From Psychroserpens damuponensis (GTDB lineage: Bacteria; Bacteroidota; Bacteroidia; Flavobacteriales; Flavobacteriaceae), in contig NZ_JXJO01000017.1 in assembly GCF_000826655.1 (NCBI RefSeq), positions 468,261 to 532,260 of the forward strand: a DNA stretch of 64,000 bases, in the 5' to 3' direction. Position numbers and translations under genes: made by a program. The notes under the pieces are model-generated. The model saw only the letters and a list, made by a program, of their open reading frames with translations, ran no database searches and had not been told where the DNA came from. Positions 1 to 8,621 of the stretch are shown here, one piece after another. Within the stretch, counting starts at the first letter, position 1. The number at the start of each line of letters is the position of its first letter.

Positions 1-531
1 ATTCATGCTACTATCATTTAAATCTGCATTAGCACCAATACCTACAAAAGGTGCTCCAACTCCTATTGTTGTTGCATAAACAGTTTGCATTTCATTGAGG
101 TTTTTAATACCATCAATTTTATCTAACATAGGTTGCAATGGTGCAATACCAGCTTTGTCTCTAGCAATAGTATCTAACTCGGTTTCAAAAATGAGAAGTG
201 CCTTTTTTTGATCGGTTCCTTCTTCATATTTACCGAGTTCTTTAGACGTATTCATAATGTCTAGAACATCTTTTCTTGTGTCTTTACGTAATACGCCAAA
301 TCCTCCCCAACGTGTTTCATCGTCTGGAATTTGTGTTGTTTTAGCCCAATTTCCATTAACATAGTTATAGAAATCGTCTTTTGGACTCACCGAAGTGTCC
401 ATGTTGTCGAGATTAATTCCAGGAATTTTCTCAACCATTGCAGTCTCTTCTTTAGGTTCTTCTTTACATCCTAAAAATGCAAAAAGGCCAAATACAGAAA
501 CCATCAAAATACTTTTGATATTGGTTTTCAT
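1..531 (-). CDS. M13 family metalloendopeptidase, N-terminal part (truncated by window edge)
   Basis: Partial gene: 177 codons are visible and the frame is still open at base 1. The product starts with a lipoprotein signal peptide (hydrophobic stretch then LGC at about residues 16-18), so it is probably anchored in the envelope. The segment around residues 36-60, with SPKDDFYNYVNGNW followed by IPDDETRWGGF, is the characteristic start of M13 (neprilysin/PepO) peptidases, which degrade oligopeptides with a HExxH zinc site. That catalytic site lies beyond the window and cannot be checked. The start at 531 is the ATG directly before the signal peptide. Confidence 0.85.
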   Translation of the reverse strand, partial: MKTNIKSILMVSVFGLFAFLGCKEEPKEETAMVEKIPGINLDNMDTSVSPKDDFYNYVNGNWAKTTQIPDDETRWGGFGVLRKDTRKDVLDIMNTSKELGKYEEGTDQKKALLIFETELDTIARDKAGIAPLQPMLDKIDGIKNLNEMQTVYATTIGVGAPFVGIGANADLNDSSMN

Positions 532-591
532 AATGTGCTTTTAAATTGTTATTTGATTAAAATTAGTTATTAGTTAGAAGTCTGAAAGGCC

Positions 592-614
592 ATTTTGTTA
601 CATATTAACAAAAT
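592..614. repeat. Perfect 9-bp inverted repeat between two minus-strand genes
   Basis: ATTTTGTTA and TAACAAAAT are separated by CATAT. The repeat lies between the stop of the gene at 643-1167 and the start of the M13 peptidase. It has no T-run on the minus strand, so it is not a convincing terminator. It could be an operator for the peptidase gene or just an AT-rich palindrome. Confidence 0.35.
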
Positions 615-642
615 ATTAAGAAACTCATAGCTTAAAAAATTG

Positions 643-1167
643 CTATTGTGGCTTTAAAACATTGTTTTTTTCAAATTCAAATTTCTTATTCATTTGCAAA
701 TTAAGGTTAGACATTGTCACAAAGTATTCCCTTATAGCCTGAATTTTTTGGGTTTTATCAATATTAGAAATTCTTAGTAAGCTATTTAACTTTTGCAATT
801 TTGTATTTAAGGCAGTAATTCTAGCTAAAATCTCATTGGTTTGTAATGTCTTAGGCATTTCTGCTCTAAGTTCTTGCATAAGCGTTTTTACAATTAAAGG
901 GTCTTCTACAAAAAAGGTTAGGTCTGCTGTTTTTAAAGCTTCGGTATGGTGATTCAATTCTTGAAATTTTTGCCAATCGGTTACTGCTTTTTTAGACTCT
1001 GCACTTAAACCATAATCATCAAAACGAATACCATCTATATCGATTTTAGATATCGTTTTAGCATCTTTTTGCTCTTGTGTTTCTACAATAACTTCGGAAA
1101 CTTTATCACTTTTACAACTCGTCGTTACAATAAAAAAACTAAAACAACATAACACTAATAAACGCAT
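643..1167 (-). CDS. Hypothetical lipoprotein
   Basis: 174 aa if translation starts at the ATG at 1167. A longer frame to 1203 exists, but it would put 12 residues ahead of a clear signal peptide (MRLLVLCCFSFFIV, then a TSC lipobox). The mature part is predicted to be mostly helical, with charged heptad-like stretches around residues 80-150 (many Leu, Lys and Glu), so a small helical periplasmic or outer-membrane lipoprotein is likely. I do not recognise the family. It lies upstream of the M13 peptidase on the same strand with a 111-bp gap, so co-transcription is possible but not shown. Confidence 0.75.
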   Translation of the reverse strand: MRLLVLCCFSFFIVTTSCKSDKVSEVIVETQEQKDAKTISKIDIDGIRFDDYGLSAESKKAVTDWQKFQELNHHTEALKTADLTFFVEDPLIVKTLMQELRAEMPKTLQTNEILARITALNTKLQKLNSLLRISNIDKTQKIQAIREYFVTMSNLNLQMNKKFEFEKNNVLKPQ

Positions 1168-1289
1168 AATTATAACTCTACAATTTGAAGTAAATATAAG
1201 CAAAGTGAAAACATCTTAAATGGAATTAACAAAATAAATAAAGACATTATAATTTTCATAAAATATGAACAAACTGCTGTTATTCTTTT

Positions 1290-1297
1290 TATTTTTG
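1290..1297 (+). promoter_or_regulatory. Putative -7 box (TATTTTTG) for the threonine dehydrogenase gene
   Basis: Matches the Bacteroidota -7 consensus TAnnTTTG and would place the transcription start about 17 nt before the ATG at 1321. No clear TTTG -33 element is seen at the usual distance, so confidence is limited. Confidence 0.4.
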
Positions 1298-1320
1298 ACT
1301 ATTCAATTAAACGTAATAAT

Positions 1321-2283
1321 ATGTCTAGAATTTTAGTTATTGGTGCAGGTGGTCAAATAGGATCTGAACTCACTTACAAACTAAGAGACCTTTATGGCTC
1401 TGATAATGTTGTAGCTAGTGATATTGGGTATCACAATACTCATATTGTAAACTCAGGTCTTTTTGAGATAGTAGATGCTCAAGATTACTCATCTGTAAAA
1501 GTGTGTATTGAAAAACACAATATTGATACCGTTTACCTTTTAGCTGCTATGCTAAGTGCAACAGGAGAAAAATACCCAATGAAAGCTTGGGATTTAAATA
1601 TGGATTCGCTCTTTCATGTTTTAAATTTAGCTAAAGATGGGATTATTAAACAACTTTTTTGGCCTTCGAGCATTGCTGTTTTCGGACCAACAACACCTGT
1701 TTTAAACACACCTCAACATACAGTTACAGAACCTACTACAGTGTATGGAATTACAAAGCAAGTTGGTGAGCGTTGGTGTGAATATTACCATAACAAGTAT
1801 GGTGTAGATGTGAGAAGTTTGCGATATCCAGGAATTATAAGTTGGAAAACCATGCCTGGAGGAGGCACCACAGATTATGCGGTAGAAATTTATCATAAAG
1901 CCATACTAGATAAACAATATGAAAGTTTTTTAACTGAAAATACAGAGCTACCAATGATGTTTATGGATGACGCTATCGATGCTACGATTAAATTAATGCA
2001 AGCACCTTCAGAAGCTATAAAAATAAGATCTTCTTATAATTTGGCAGCTATAAGTTTTACTCCAAAAGAGATTTCCGAAGCGATACAAAAACATATCCCA
2101 GAGTTTAAAATAACTTACGAACCAGATTTTAGACAGGATATTGCTAATAGCTGGCCTAAAACTATTGACGATTCATCTGCAAGAACAGACTGGAATTGGT
2201 CTCATGGTTTTAGTTTAGAAAAAATGACCGAGGAAATGATTACCCAATTACGAAATAAATATAAAAATTCTATACCTGTATAA
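1321..2283 (+). CDS. L-threonine 3-dehydrogenase, SDR type (NAD-dependent epimerase/dehydratase fold)
   Basis: 320 aa, the full length for short-chain L-threonine dehydrogenases of the UDP-galactose-epimerase-like type, a family characterised in a Flavobacterium. It would oxidise L-threonine to 2-amino-3-ketobutyrate with NAD+. The sequence has the Rossmann glycine motif GAGGQIG (residues 8-14), an AAMLS segment near residue 75-79, and the catalytic YxxxK pair Y142/K146 in VYGITK. The LRYPGIIS segment that follows is typical of extended SDRs. It is monocistronic: a promoter box is present upstream and a strong hairpin terminator follows. A generic sugar epimerase is the alternative, but the overall pattern fits threonine dehydrogenase better. 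Confidence 0.88.
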   Translation: MSRILVIGAGGQIGSELTYKLRDLYGSDNVVASDIGYHNTHIVNSGLFEIVDAQDYSSVKVCIEKHNIDTVYLLAAMLSATGEKYPMKAWDLNMDSLFHVLNLAKDGIIKQLFWPSSIAVFGPTTPVLNTPQHTVTEPTTVYGITKQVGERWCEYYHNKYGVDVRSLRYPGIISWKTMPGGGTTDYAVEIYHKAILDKQYESFLTENTELPMMFMDDAIDATIKLMQAPSEAIKIRSSYNLAAISFTPKEISEAIQKHIPEFKITYEPDFRQDIANSWPKTIDDSSARTDWNWSHGFSLEKMTEEMITQLRNKYKNSIPV

Positions 2284-2300
2284 TAGCAGTTTTATATGAT

Positions 2301-2336
2301 AAAAAAAAGCACTCTCTTTACGAAAGTGCTTTTTTT
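2301..2336. terminator. Rho-independent terminator, probably bidirectional
   Basis: AAAAGCACT and AGTGCTTTT form a 9-bp stem around an 11-nt loop, with A and T runs on the two sides. It sits between the convergent threonine dehydrogenase gene and the secreted-protein gene ending at 2358. Confidence 0.85.
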
Positions 2337-2357
2337 AAATTTAAGGCAAAATGTGCT

Positions 2358-2939
2358 TTAAAAGAGTTTGAAACTTTTATTAAAAACGCGATCTCCAGAG
2401 GTCATATGTAAATAATAATCACCTTTTTCATGATCAGATAATTTATACACTTTATTTAAAACTTGATCTCCTGTTAATTCATCCTTAAGGATACTAACTC
2501 CGTTATAAAATAACTCAATATCTAACGTCTCTACATCCATTGATAAAAGCGAAATTAATAATTGATTATCTTTTGTTCTTACCACAGGTTTAAATACTAT
2601 CTTTTCTTTACTGTCTAAAAAGACAACGTTTCTAGACTGTATAATAAAAGGTGTAATAACAATCTCAAAGTCCTTGCTTAACTCTACTGTATAAGAACCA
2701 TCTTCTAGAGCTGTAAAGTCAAACTTCTTTAAGAACGTACCATTTCGTTTGATTGTTTCGGTATAGAGGGTTACGCCTTCATTATCAATAATTGTATATT
2801 GGTGTCCTTTCTTTACATTAGAAAATTTAAGTACAGTAATTGCTTTTGAAGGTGCATCAATTACATTTTCGTTTGCGTAGCCTGTTACCATCGTTAACAT
2901 GATTGCTACTAATAATAATGTTTTAATTGTTTTCATCAC
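2358..2939 (-). CDS. Hypothetical secreted beta-rich protein
   Basis: 193 aa (192 if the second Met of MMKTIK is used). It has a Sec signal peptide over the first 23 residues, ending near GYANE. The rest is predicted to be two Ig-like beta-sandwich units. The last 20 residues (GDYYLHMTSG then KSFKLF) resemble the end strands of a T9SS type A sorting domain, but the PNP-type opening of that domain is absent. Related short proteins are common in Flavobacteriia, but I cannot name a function. It is followed by a terminator shared with the convergent neighbour. Confidence 0.75.
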   Translation of the reverse strand: MMKTIKTLLLVAIMLTMVTGYANENVIDAPSKAITVLKFSNVKKGHQYTIIDNEGVTLYTETIKRNGTFLKKFDFTALEDGSYTVELSKDFEIVITPFIIQSRNVVFLDSKEKIVFKPVVRTKDNQLLISLLSMDVETLDIELFYNGVSILKDELTGDQVLNKVYKLSDHEKGDYYLHMTSGDRVFNKSFKLF

Positions 2940-3113
2940 TTCTTGGTTTTAATGATTTATACTACAAAGATAGGCTGCATTACGCTCTAAGAAAACATCA
3001 ATTTTGGCATATTTATATTCTATTTTAACAAAAAATTATCTTCACAAAAACAAACATGTTAAAATAGTATAGTTTAGTGCTAATTCTATATAGGTTTTTA
3101 ATTTCTTTTATAT

Positions 3114-3121
3114 TAATTTTG
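3114..3121 (+). promoter_or_regulatory. Putative -7 box (TAATTTTG) for the AraC-type regulator gene
   Basis: Matches TAnnTTTG, 17 nt before the ATG at 3138. The -33 region has only a T-rich stretch. The site fits the usual Bacteroidota spacing to the start codon. Confidence 0.4.
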
Positions 3122-3137
3122 TATATAACAGTACATC

Positions 3138-4010
3138 ATGAAAAAAAGAAAACCTACTTTAGAAAAAATTAGCCCAAATTTTGGAAGTTCTGTTTTTGTA
3201 AAAAAAAGCACCTCAAATGATAATGACCATAAACCATATTGGCATTTTCATCCTGAAATTGAATTAATTTATGTTAATAAAGGGCAAGGAAAACGTCATA
3301 TTGGCAACCATTTATCTTACTTTAATAACAGTCAGCTCATACTTATAGGATCCAACTTACCTCATAATGGGTTTACAGATCGTCTTACACAGCATGGATC
3401 TGAAGTTTTAGTACAGTTTAAACCTGAGTTTTTAGGTGCCTACTTTTTTGATATTCCTGAAATGGCAGATGTAAACGCGTTATTTGAGCGTTCAAAAAAC
3501 GGTATTTTGTTTAAACCTGAAACCAAACGTCGTTTGGGTAAAAAAATTCAGAAATTAGATGAAGTTCAAGGTTTTGATCGTATCATGCTCCTATTAAAAA
3601 TATTAAAAAAGCTTGCCGAAGTAAAAGATTATGAGATTTTAAATGCTGATGGTTTTGTTTTTGAAACCGAACTACAGGATAGTGCCAAAATTGATATTAT
3701 TTACAAACACATTAATAATAACTTTCAAAATCATATCTCATTAGATGAGATTTCAGATAAGGTAAGCATGACTGTTCCTGCTTTTTGTCGCTATTTCAAA
3801 AAGGCTACAGGTAAAACTTTTACTAAATTAGTTAATGAATATAGAATTGTACATGCCACCAAACTATTATCTGAAAGTCAAATGAGTATTGCTGATGTTG
3901 CTTTTGACTGCGGTTTTAACAACTTCTCTCACTTTAATAAATTGTTTAAAGAATTTACAGGAAAGAGTGCATTAAAATATCGTAAAGAATTAACGCAAAT
4001 GATGTTTTAG
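3138..4010 (+). CDS. AraC family transcriptional regulator with cupin sensor domain
   Basis: 290 aa, a typical length. Residues about 25-100 form a cupin-like effector domain with the histidine-bearing start HKPYWHFHPEIE and the glycine turn GKGQGKRHIG. Residues about 185-285 are the two-HTH AraC/XylS DNA-binding domain. The second helix-turn-helix signature is clear near the end (IADVAFDCGFNNFSHFNKLF then FTGKSALKYRK). This class usually activates sugar or envelope genes. No sugar-utilisation locus adjoins it, so the target is unknown. The lipoprotein gene 90 bp downstream on the same strand may or may not be controlled by it. Confidence 0.88.
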   Translation: MKKRKPTLEKISPNFGSSVFVKKSTSNDNDHKPYWHFHPEIELIYVNKGQGKRHIGNHLSYFNNSQLILIGSNLPHNGFTDRLTQHGSEVLVQFKPEFLGAYFFDIPEMADVNALFERSKNGILFKPETKRRLGKKIQKLDEVQGFDRIMLLLKILKKLAEVKDYEILNADGFVFETELQDSAKIDIIYKHINNNFQNHISLDEISDKVSMTVPAFCRYFKKATGKTFTKLVNEYRIVHATKLLSESQMSIADVAFDCGFNNFSHFNKLFKEFTGKSALKYRKELTQMMF

Positions 4011-4100
4011 AGTTTAATTGAGATATTTAGAGTAAATACGTTCTATGGTACATAAATAATTTTATTAGTTTTACCAGCTCACAAAAAACTCTAAATTATT

Positions 4101-4874
4101 ATGAAAATTAAAATCTTAACCATTGCTATTTTATCATTAATGTTTTTCACTAATTGTAGTGATTCTACATCAGAAGAATTTAATGACAACAACCCAGATG
4201 CTGTAGCACGCTATATTACTAATATTGATGTCATTTCGGCTCAAGATTCAAATGAGAACACAACTATTACTATTAACTATGATAGTGCAAACCGCGTAAC
4301 AAGCATTTCAAACGGCGAAGACACTAGTCTTTTAACCTATGAAAACGGAAACTTAAGCAACGTTACAGATCAAAATGAGAATTTAAGTGTTGAAGAATTA
4401 TATGAATCTCCATACGATGCTTTTGAAACTGGTGAGGTTATTAATTATAACTCAGATGGAAACCCAGAAAATCTAAGATTCTTTGAAACTGAATACGATT
4501 GGGAAACTGATAGCGAAATTACTACAGAATACAGAGCTGAAATTGAATATGACAACAAGCCAAATCCTTATTTTTACACTTTACAAGCTGCAGGAGCTAT
4601 TGCTGTTTTAGATAATGTAGAATTAAATTTTAGTGCAGATATAAATGCTCCAGAGATTGTTCAAGCACGCTTATTATTTCCTTCAAAACATATAAAGAAA
4701 ATAACGTACAAAGATTTAGACGGAAATATCTTATTTGACGTTGTTGCAGATTTTGTTTACAACTCAGACAACTACCCAACATCTGGTTCTATTACCGGAA
4801 CAGAATATGATAGTGAAGATGGTGATGATGTAAGTGTTTACTCAGTAGCATACACCTACCAAGCAAATAACTAA
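4101..4874 (+). CDS. Hypothetical lipoprotein with RHS/YD-like beta repeats
   Basis: 257 aa. The signal peptide ends in a lipobox (FFTNC, Cys at about 19), so the product is lipidated. The mature part contains segments such as ITINYDSANRVTSISNG and LLTYENGNLSNVTD, which resemble the YD/RHS-like strand pairs found in many Bacteroidota lipoproteins of the DUF4595 sort. That assignment is by eye only. The protein is acidic and Asp/Glu/Asn-rich. The gene is followed by a strong bidirectional terminator. Confidence 0.78.
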   Translation: MKIKILTIAILSLMFFTNCSDSTSEEFNDNNPDAVARYITNIDVISAQDSNENTTITINYDSANRVTSISNGEDTSLLTYENGNLSNVTDQNENLSVEELYESPYDAFETGEVINYNSDGNPENLRFFETEYDWETDSEITTEYRAEIEYDNKPNPYFYTLQAAGAIAVLDNVELNFSADINAPEIVQARLLFPSKHIKKITYKDLDGNILFDVVADFVYNSDNYPTSGSITGTEYDSEDGDDVSVYSVAYTYQANN

Positions 4875-4894
4875 AACTCATTTGTTAAGTTTAA

Positions 4895-4930
4895 AAAAGC
4901 CTGTTTTTAATAGTTTAAAAACAGGCTTTT
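4895..4930. terminator. Strong bidirectional terminator
   Basis: 16-bp perfect stem (AAAAGCCTGTTTTTAA pairing with its complement) around a 4-nt loop, lying between two convergent genes that end at 4874 and 4932. Confidence 0.9.
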
Positions 4931-4931
4931 C

Positions 4932-5588
4932 TTATTTTTCTCCCTCCCATTCGGCATAAAATTGTTCCAAAAATTGCTCCATATATCGATGCCTTTTTTG
5001 AGCAATTTTTCGACCCGTTTTTGTATTCATTCTATCTTTTAAAAGGAGTAATTTTTCGTAAAAATGATTAATTGTAGGTGCTGTTGATGCTTTATATGCT
5101 TCTTTGGTCATATCTAAATTTACTTTTATAGACGGATCAAAAAGTTTTCGGTTTTTAAAACCTCCATAATTAAACGTTCTAGCAATACCAATTGCTCCAA
5201 TAGCATCTAAACGGTCTGCATCTTGTACAACACTCAATTCTAATGACGTAAATGCTTGGTTGATATTTCCGCCTTTAAACGAAATGTGTTTAATAATATT
5301 CACCACATGTTCAATCACAATAGAATCTACATTATTTTCAAATAAGAATTTGCGCGCCACATTTGGTCCAACGGTCTCATCACCATTATGAAATTTACTA
5401 TCGGCAATATCATGAAGTAAAGCTCCTAATGCAACTACAAAAAGATTTACATCCTCATTTTTAGCTATTAGCAATGCATTATTATAGACTCTTAAAATAT
5501 GAAACCAGTCGTGACCACCTTCGGCTGTTTTTAATTCTTTTTGTACAAATAGTTTGGTTTTTTCTATGATATCTTCGGAAGTCTGCAT
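4932..5588 (-). CDS. HD domain metal-dependent phosphohydrolase (YedJ-like)
   Basis: 218 aa, the normal size for single-domain HD hydrolases. The metal-ligand pattern is visible: H26 in GGHDWFHILRV, H59-D60 in ALLHDIAD, and a later Asp in VQDADRLDAIGAIG near residues 130-133. This last segment is typical of the YedJ/PF01966 group, where phosphatase or nucleotidase activity has been proposed but substrates are mostly unknown. It is separated by 72 bp from the desaturase gene upstream on the same strand, so read-through is possible. Confidence 0.87.
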   Translation of the reverse strand: MQTSEDIIEKTKLFVQKELKTAEGGHDWFHILRVYNNALLIAKNEDVNLFVVALGALLHDIADSKFHNGDETVGPNVARKFLFENNVDSIVIEHVVNIIKHISFKGGNINQAFTSLELSVVQDADRLDAIGAIGIARTFNYGGFKNRKLFDPSIKVNLDMTKEAYKASTAPTINHFYEKLLLLKDRMNTKTGRKIAQKRHRYMEQFLEQFYAEWEGEK

Positions 5589-5660
5589 GACACTAATTTT
5601 GATTTAAAATTAAAAATTCCCTTCAGAAACTGAAAGGAATTAATTCTATTTTATTACGGC

Positions 5661-6650
5661 TTATTTTAAAGTTGCAGGCTCTACCCATTTAAATTGAAAT
5701 GAGTTTTCTGGTATCTTCATACGGTCTGCCAAACGTAGCATTCTTGGTGGTAATTTCATTAAATAGTCTCTTGCTTTTTCGGCTTCATCATTAAGATCTT
5801 TAATATTACCAATATCCCAACGGTCAATTAATTTTTGAAGAATATCAACATAATCTTTAGACGTATAAACACCTATACGTTGTGCGGTATTAGAAAACTC
5901 TTCAAAAGCAGTGCCAATTTTATTACCAGATTCTCTAAGGAAATGTGCTGGCATAGCTATTTTTTGCTTCATCATATAGTGAAAAGCCATCATCATTTGA
6001 CTTGGATCGACTTCAAAAATACGTTCTACAAACTCTGAGTATGCATGATGATGTCTCATCTCATCACCAGAGATAATTTTACACATTTTTGCGAGTTGTT
6101 TATTGCCTTTTTGTTTTGCTATTTTAGCCACACGATTATGAGAAATATAAGTTGCTAATTCTTGGAAACTTGTATAAACAAAGTTTTTATAAGGATCACG
6201 ATCTGTACCAATATCAAAACCATCGGCAATTAAGTATTGCGTCGTTTTTTCTATTTCTCTCATATTAACACGACCAGATAGATATAGATATTTATTGAGG
6301 ACATCACCATGACGATTCTCTTCACCTGTCCAGTGTCTCACCCATTTTCCCCAACTATTTCTACCTACTTGATCAACGCCTTCTACATCCATGAGCCAAG
6401 ATTCGTAAGACGGTAATGCTTCTTCTGTAATCATATCTCCCACTAAAACTACCCAAAAATCATATGGTAATTCTTTAGAAAGCTCTCTAATTTCTTTGAC
6501 CTGTTCATGAAAATTTTCACTTTGAGAATCCGGCAAAAAATCTGTTGGTTGCCAAATTTTCTCTATAGGAATTAAGTACTTATCAATAAGTTGATCCACA
6601 TCTTTTTCTAGATGTTTCATTACTTCTAATCGTATGTTTTTTAACGACAT
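5661..6650 (-). CDS. Acyl-ACP desaturase (soluble diiron, plant stearoyl-ACP type)
   Basis: 329 aa, the usual length for the PF03405 family. The di-iron ligands are present: EENRHG with E110/E111 and H114, E164 with H171 in QELATYISHNR, and DEMRHH with E197 and H200. The enzyme inserts a double bond into ACP-bound acyl chains using reduced ferredoxin and O2, which adjusts membrane fluidity. It begins 18 bp after the acyltransferase gene, so both should be one transcript: one enzyme desaturates acyl chains and the other loads acyl chains into phospholipid. Confidence 0.92.
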   Translation of the reverse strand: MSLKNIRLEVMKHLEKDVDQLIDKYLIPIEKIWQPTDFLPDSQSENFHEQVKEIRELSKELPYDFWVVLVGDMITEEALPSYESWLMDVEGVDQVGRNSWGKWVRHWTGEENRHGDVLNKYLYLSGRVNMREIEKTTQYLIADGFDIGTDRDPYKNFVYTSFQELATYISHNRVAKIAKQKGNKQLAKMCKIISGDEMRHHHAYSEFVERIFEVDPSQMMMAFHYMMKQKIAMPAHFLRESGNKIGTAFEEFSNTAQRIGVYTSKDYVDILQKLIDRWDIGNIKDLNDEAEKARDYLMKLPPRMLRLADRMKIPENSFQFKWVEPATLK

Positions 6651-6668
6651 ATCAATGCTCTTTAATGG

Positions 6669-7409
6669 TTAATTAACGATAATAGCGTCTGTAATTGTTT
6701 TTTCTACAGTAGCTAACAAAGCTTGTTTATCTGTAAATATAGCCATTTCTAAAGGCTTATGAACGGTAAATTTTATATGATTTCCTATTCCCATAGGAAA
6801 AGTTCCATATCGCAATGTTTTCCAAGAATTATTAACGGTTATTGGTACAATTAATGCTGACGGTGTTTTTTTCATGAGTATTTCCAACCCTTTCGTTTTA
6901 AAAGGTCTAGGTAAACCATTTTTACTTCGCGTGCCTTCAGGAAAGATAACACCTGCTCGTTTTGTGTTTTCTAGGTATTCTCCAAACTTCATCATTGCTG
7001 GCAACGCTTGCTTAGGGTTTTTGCGGTCAATTAAAACAGATCCTCCATGACGTAGGTTGTAGGATACACTTGGAATTCCTTTAGCTAATTCTTGCTTTGA
7101 AACAAATTTGACATGATGTTTACGTAAATACCACATTATTGGAGAAATGTCATACATACTTTGATGATTAGCCACAATAATCAAGGGTTTATCTATAGAT
7201 ATCTCATATGGATTATCCCAACTCACACGAGTGCCTAAAATTAACAAGCAACGCATTATACAAAGTTGCAATGCATCTACAGCTTTTTTTAAAGCCTCAT
7301 ACCCAAAAACATTGTAGCAAAACCATTGTATTGGATGAAAAAACACTAAAGTCGCTCCAAACACAAGGTAGTATATGACCGATAAAGGATATGCTAAAAT
7401 TTTTCTCAT
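6669..7409 (-). CDS. plsC: 1-acyl-sn-glycerol-3-phosphate acyltransferase (PlsC family)
   Basis: 246 aa. The acyltransferase signature NHQSMYD gives the HX4D catalytic pair H82/D87, and FPEGTRS at 156-162 is the glycerophosphate-binding motif. An N-terminal hydrophobic segment (residues 6-30) would hold the enzyme at the inner membrane. The family transfers an acyl group to lysophosphatidic acid to make phosphatidic acid. It is the first gene of a two-gene unit with the acyl-ACP desaturase. Several paralogues with different substrates exist in Flavobacteriaceae, so the exact acceptor is inferred. Confidence 0.88.
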   Translation of the reverse strand: MRKILAYPLSVIYYLVFGATLVFFHPIQWFCYNVFGYEALKKAVDALQLCIMRCLLILGTRVSWDNPYEISIDKPLIIVANHQSMYDISPIMWYLRKHHVKFVSKQELAKGIPSVSYNLRHGGSVLIDRKNPKQALPAMMKFGEYLENTKRAGVIFPEGTRSKNGLPRPFKTKGLEILMKKTPSALIVPITVNNSWKTLRYGTFPMGIGNHIKFTVHKPLEMAIFTDKQALLATVEKTITDAIIVN

Positions 7410-7443
7410 ATAACAAAATTAGCCCAATGCATATAAAACACAA

Positions 7444-7472
7444 AAAAACCACGATTAAAAATCGTGGTTTTT
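7444..7472. terminator. Terminator hairpin downstream of the bacilliredoxin gene
   Basis: 13-bp stem (AAAAACCACGATT and its complement) with a 3-nt loop, flanked by A and T tracts. It lies between the bacilliredoxin gene ending at 7534 and the start of plsC at 7409, so it separates the two minus-strand units. Confidence 0.85.
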
Positions 7473-7533
7473 GTAATTATATACATAATTTATCTCAAAT
7501 GTAGAGATTCTACAAATTGCTTAACACAATCTA

Positions 7534-7944
7534 TTAACAATGCTCATTGTAAGCATCCATAAGGTTATCTGCAATTAATTCTGCTGGACGACCTTCAATG
7601 TGATGACGCTCTAACATGTGTACTAATTCTCCATCTTTAAACAAAGCCATACTTGGTGAGCTAGGAGGAAAAGGTACCATATGACCTCTTGCAGCATCAA
7701 CTGCTTCTTTATCAACACCTGCAAATACAGTCACAATATGATCTGGACGCTTTGTATTTTGTAAGCTCTGTCTCGCTCCTGGACGTGCGTTTGCAGCTGC
7801 ACAACCACAAACTGAATTCACAACAACCAAGGTTGTGCCTTCTTTTGCTAATGCAACTTCTACGGCATCTGCTGTATGCAATTCTTCAAAACCAACTTTG
7901 GTTAAATCCTCACGCATAGGTTTTACTAATTCTGCTGGATACAT
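7534..7944 (-). CDS. BrxA/BrxB family bacilliredoxin
   Basis: 136 aa, the normal length of the YphP/YqiW (DUF1094) family. The thioredoxin-like fold carries the atypical CGC active site (C46-G47-C48) in VNSVCGCAAANARPGAR. In Bacillus these proteins remove bacillithiol from oxidised protein cysteines. The same protein is common in Bacteroidota, where the thiol partner is assumed to be similar. The C-terminal half (MVPFPPSSPSMALFKDGELVHM) is well conserved in the family. The gene is monocistronic. Confidence 0.93.
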   Translation of the reverse strand: MYPAELVKPMREDLTKVGFEELHTADAVEVALAKEGTTLVVVNSVCGCAAANARPGARQSLQNTKRPDHIVTVFAGVDKEAVDAARGHMVPFPPSSPSMALFKDGELVHMLERHHIEGRPAELIADNLMDAYNEHC

Positions 7945-8082
7945 ATATCTTAATGTTTTAAATTATTATTCTGAAATGCAAAGATACGCAAAATAAGTAG
8001 TCTGTTTAAAGTATTCAGTTAGCAGTTTCAATGGGTAGATATGAATTTTCTATAGTGAGATATTTCCGAAGAGAACAAAAGA

Positions 8083-8499
8083 CTACCTATTAAAAGTTAG
8101 TTGAAAACCATCATTTGTATAAGCACCTTGGTCTAATATGAACTCATGCGCTGTAAGTACCGAAAGATTGAAACTAAAAAAATCGATCACCAATATCCTG
8201 TCTTCTTCTGTTATCAATACTTCAAAATCGTAAACTCCTGTAGGTAAACCATCAAAAATGACTACTTCCATATTAGTGTTAGTCACTGTTACTTGCTGTG
8301 TTTCTAGATTAAAATCCCAAACAATGATACCGTTTTCATAATCATCATCAATACCTGCAAAGCCACCAAAAACGTTAACTAATGACCATGATCCTTCTAA
8401 GGTAGGCTCATTAATATTTAAGACATCATCATCGCTACCACAAGAAAATGTAAACACGGCCAAAGCCAATACGAGTAAAAGTACAATCTTTTTTATCAT
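8083..8499 (-). CDS. Lipocalin-like lipoprotein, hypothetical
   Basis: 138 aa. The signal peptide ends in FSC (Cys at about 20), followed by an acidic GSDDD stretch as in exported flavobacterial lipoproteins. The mature part opens with LEGSWSLVNVFGG and continues as beta strands, the pattern of the many small lipocalin-like (calycin) lipoproteins of Bacteroidota. Ligand and role are unknown. It is divergent from the DnaJ-like gene with 122 bp between the start codons. Confidence 0.75.
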   Translation of the reverse strand: MIKKIVLLLVLALAVFTFSCGSDDDVLNINEPTLEGSWSLVNVFGGFAGIDDDYENGIIVWDFNLETQQVTVTNTNMEVVIFDGLPTGVYDFEVLITEEDRILVIDFFSFNLSVLTAHEFILDQGAYTNDGFQLTFNR

Positions 8500-8587
8500 G
8501 CAATTAAATCTGAAAACATAAGATACAAAATTTTAAAAAGCTTGTATGTATACGTAACAAAATCAAAATAATTCTACTAACAAATGG

Positions 8588-8595
8588 TATATTTG
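8588..8595 (+). promoter_or_regulatory. Putative -7 box (TATATTTG) for the DnaJ-like gene
   Basis: Exact match to TAnnTTTG with the start of transcription expected about 20 nt before the ATG at 8622. The -33 region is not clear. Confidence 0.45.
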
Positions 8596-8621
8596 AAATT
8601 CACAATAAATACATTACATAC

